Below are positions 14,276 to 15,288 of a stretch of DNA of 15,288 nucleotides, in pieces. The DNA comes from Bacteroidales bacterium. GTDB taxonomy: Bacteria; Bacteroidota; Bacteroidia; Bacteroidales; UBA4417. The notes below the pieces were generated by a model, which was not told where the DNA came from, searched no databases, and was given only the letters and a program-made list of their open reading frames with translations. The stretch spans positions 1 to 15,288 of the forward strand of contig JANXXZ010000001.1 in NCBI GenBank assembly GCA_025350385.1, read 5' to 3'. The position numbers and the translations under genes are program-made. Numbering within the stretch: the first letter of the stretch is position 1; every line of letters starts with the position of its first letter.

Positions 14276-15256
14276 CTACGGCACATAAATTTCAAGTAAC
14301 CGGGTCTCCTTTTCGGGAACGAGTTTAATTTCAGCCATCTCTGCAGGGATCAGAATCACTTCCCCGGCTTTCAATGCTTCTGTACCGCCGGTATATTCCA
14401 CCCTGCAGGCTCCCAACACACAGAATAAAATCACGAAGGAATCAAGGGGACCGTAATCCTTAACAACGGCCGTGCCAAAATGAAGCACACGTGTATGGAA
14501 GTAAGGACTTTCAACCAGGGGAACCGTTTTGTTCGGCACAGGTTTATAGGCTGTTTTGATATCCGTATGAAATTCAAAGTCAATCGCGTCCAGCGCGAGG
14601 TCATTATGCAGCTGCCGCGAATTGCCCTCATCATCCACCCGGTCGAAGTCGTAAATCCGGTAAGTAAGGTCGCTGGTCTGCTGGATCTCCGCCACGAATA
14701 AACCGGGGCCCAAAGCGTGCACCCGTCCCGCGGGCATAAAGAATACATCGCCCGGATGTACCTTCTCATAATTCAGGATGTCTGCAAGCGATTTATCCTC
14801 CAGCTTTTCAAGGTATTGCGCGGGAGTAAGCTTACTGTTGAAACCGCTGATCAGTTCAGCCCCTGGTTCAGCGTCAATCACGTACCACATTTCGGTTTTG
14901 CCTGAACCCTGATGCCTTTTGGCTGCCAGCTCATCGCCGGGATGCACCTGTATCGAAAGCCAGTCGTTCGAATCCAGTATCTTGATCAGCAGCGGGAATT
15001 CACTGCCGCACTTCTCAAACACACTGTCGCCCAGCAGGTCGGCCATATACACCTCCGCCAGTTCGTTCAACGTGTTGCCTTCCAGGAAACCGTTCAGTAC
15101 TTCGCTCTCATTATCTGCGTACCCTGAAAGCACCCACACCTCCCCGCAATTGGGCAAGGGGGCAAAATCAAGCCCGAAGACGGTCTTTGCCTTCCGGCCT
15201 CCCCATATCTTTTCCTTGAAAATGGGTTTGAATTTAAGCGGGTATAGTTCATTCAT
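14276..15256 (-). CDS. manA: Class I mannose-6-phosphate isomerase
   Basis: ManA interconverts fructose-6-phosphate and mannose-6-phosphate, feeding GDP-mannose synthesis for glycans or, in reverse, mannose use. The zinc site is visible: Q103 and H105 in WLSIQVHPGD, E122 in KTEMWYV, and H180 in PAGRVHALG. R200 in DLTYRIYDFDR is the expected catalytic arginine. WGG near 18-20 and the C-terminal cupin-like strand pairs complete the fold. At 326 residues it is the short form found in Firmicutes and Bacteroidota (about 300-330), against about 390 for the enterobacterial enzyme. The ATG at 15256-15254 is well placed, as the family begins close to YPLKFxPxxKEKIWGG. It is upstream of the tlpA-like gene on the same strand. 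Transcription probably starts just inside the window. Confidence 0.96.
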   Translation of the reverse strand: MNELYPLKFKPIFKEKIWGGRKAKTVFGLDFAPLPNCGEVWVLSGYADNESEVLNGFLEGNTLNELAEVYMADLLGDSVFEKCGSEFPLLIKILDSNDWLSIQVHPGDELAAKRHQGSGKTEMWYVIDAEPGAELISGFNSKLTPAQYLEKLEDKSLADILNYEKVHPGDVFFMPAGRVHALGPGLFVAEIQQTSDLTYRIYDFDRVDDEGNSRQLHNDLALDAIDFEFHTDIKTAYKPVPNKTVPLVESPYFHTRVLHFGTAVVKDYGPLDSFVILFCVLGACRVEYTGGTEALKAGEVILIPAEMAEIKLVPEKETRLLEIYVP

Positions 15257-15272
15257 TGGGTATAAAGGGCCT

Positions 15273-15280
15273 GCAAGATA
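15273..15280 (-). promoter_or_regulatory. Possible -7 box for manA (TATCTTGC)
   Basis: On the minus strand TATCTTGC resembles TAnnTTTG with one T missing and is followed by AGG. It lies 16 nt before the manA ATG. The -33 region is outside the window. Confidence 0.3.
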
Positions 15281-15288
15281 AAATGAAT

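Overview
The window looks like a chromosomal segment of a Bacteroidota bacterium, probably Bacteroidales or a close relative. Supporting signs are promoter elements of the TAnnTTTG type in place of a sigma70 -10 box, start codons without Shine-Dalgarno sequences, a protein with a C-terminal type IX secretion (T9SS) sorting domain, a DksA/TraR-like regulator with a degenerate zinc finger, and an ileS-dksA-like-lspA cluster typical of the phylum. The assignment is inferred from gene content, not from a search.

Layout. (i) Positions 1-198, minus strand: the 5' end of a radical SAM gene cut by the window edge. (ii) 199-1962: a spacer with two matching 37-nt dyad repeats, then a COG1672-type AAA ATPase with a winged helix and a PD-(D/E)XK-like C-terminus. 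(iii) 1963-2462: a lysine-rich 35-residue microprotein gene on the minus strand with its own intrinsic terminator, then the ileS promoter. (iv) 2463-7003: ileS (type 2 isoleucyl-tRNA synthetase with a GIHH version of the HIGH motif), a DksA/TraR-like gene and lspA, all on the plus strand. (v) 7039-7963: a dead IS5-family insertion sequence with one frameshift and three nonsense codons. (vi) 7964-9227: about 1.26 kb without a convincing gene, holding short repeats and a structured element. (vii) 9228-13295: an accessory block of exported proteins: a protein with a phage-structural-like domain, a T9SS cargo protein, and two small proteins with a signal peptide, a P-(I/V)-G-x-G-type motif, one membrane segment and a basic tail. 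(viii) 13296-15288: a convergent spacer, then tlpA-like and manA on the minus strand.

How the parts fit. The ileS-dksA-lspA cluster and manA are housekeeping genes. The TlpA-like thioredoxin and LspA act at the cell envelope. The exported block is the accessory part. Two divergent copies of one element (CTTGTC followed 37 nt later by a hairpin GAAGATAT-N16-ATATCTT) stand upstream of the first gene and the last gene of that block, which suggests shared control. Together with the pair of small sorting-motif proteins, this is the best candidate for an undescribed system here. The evidence is structural pattern only and no function is demonstrated.
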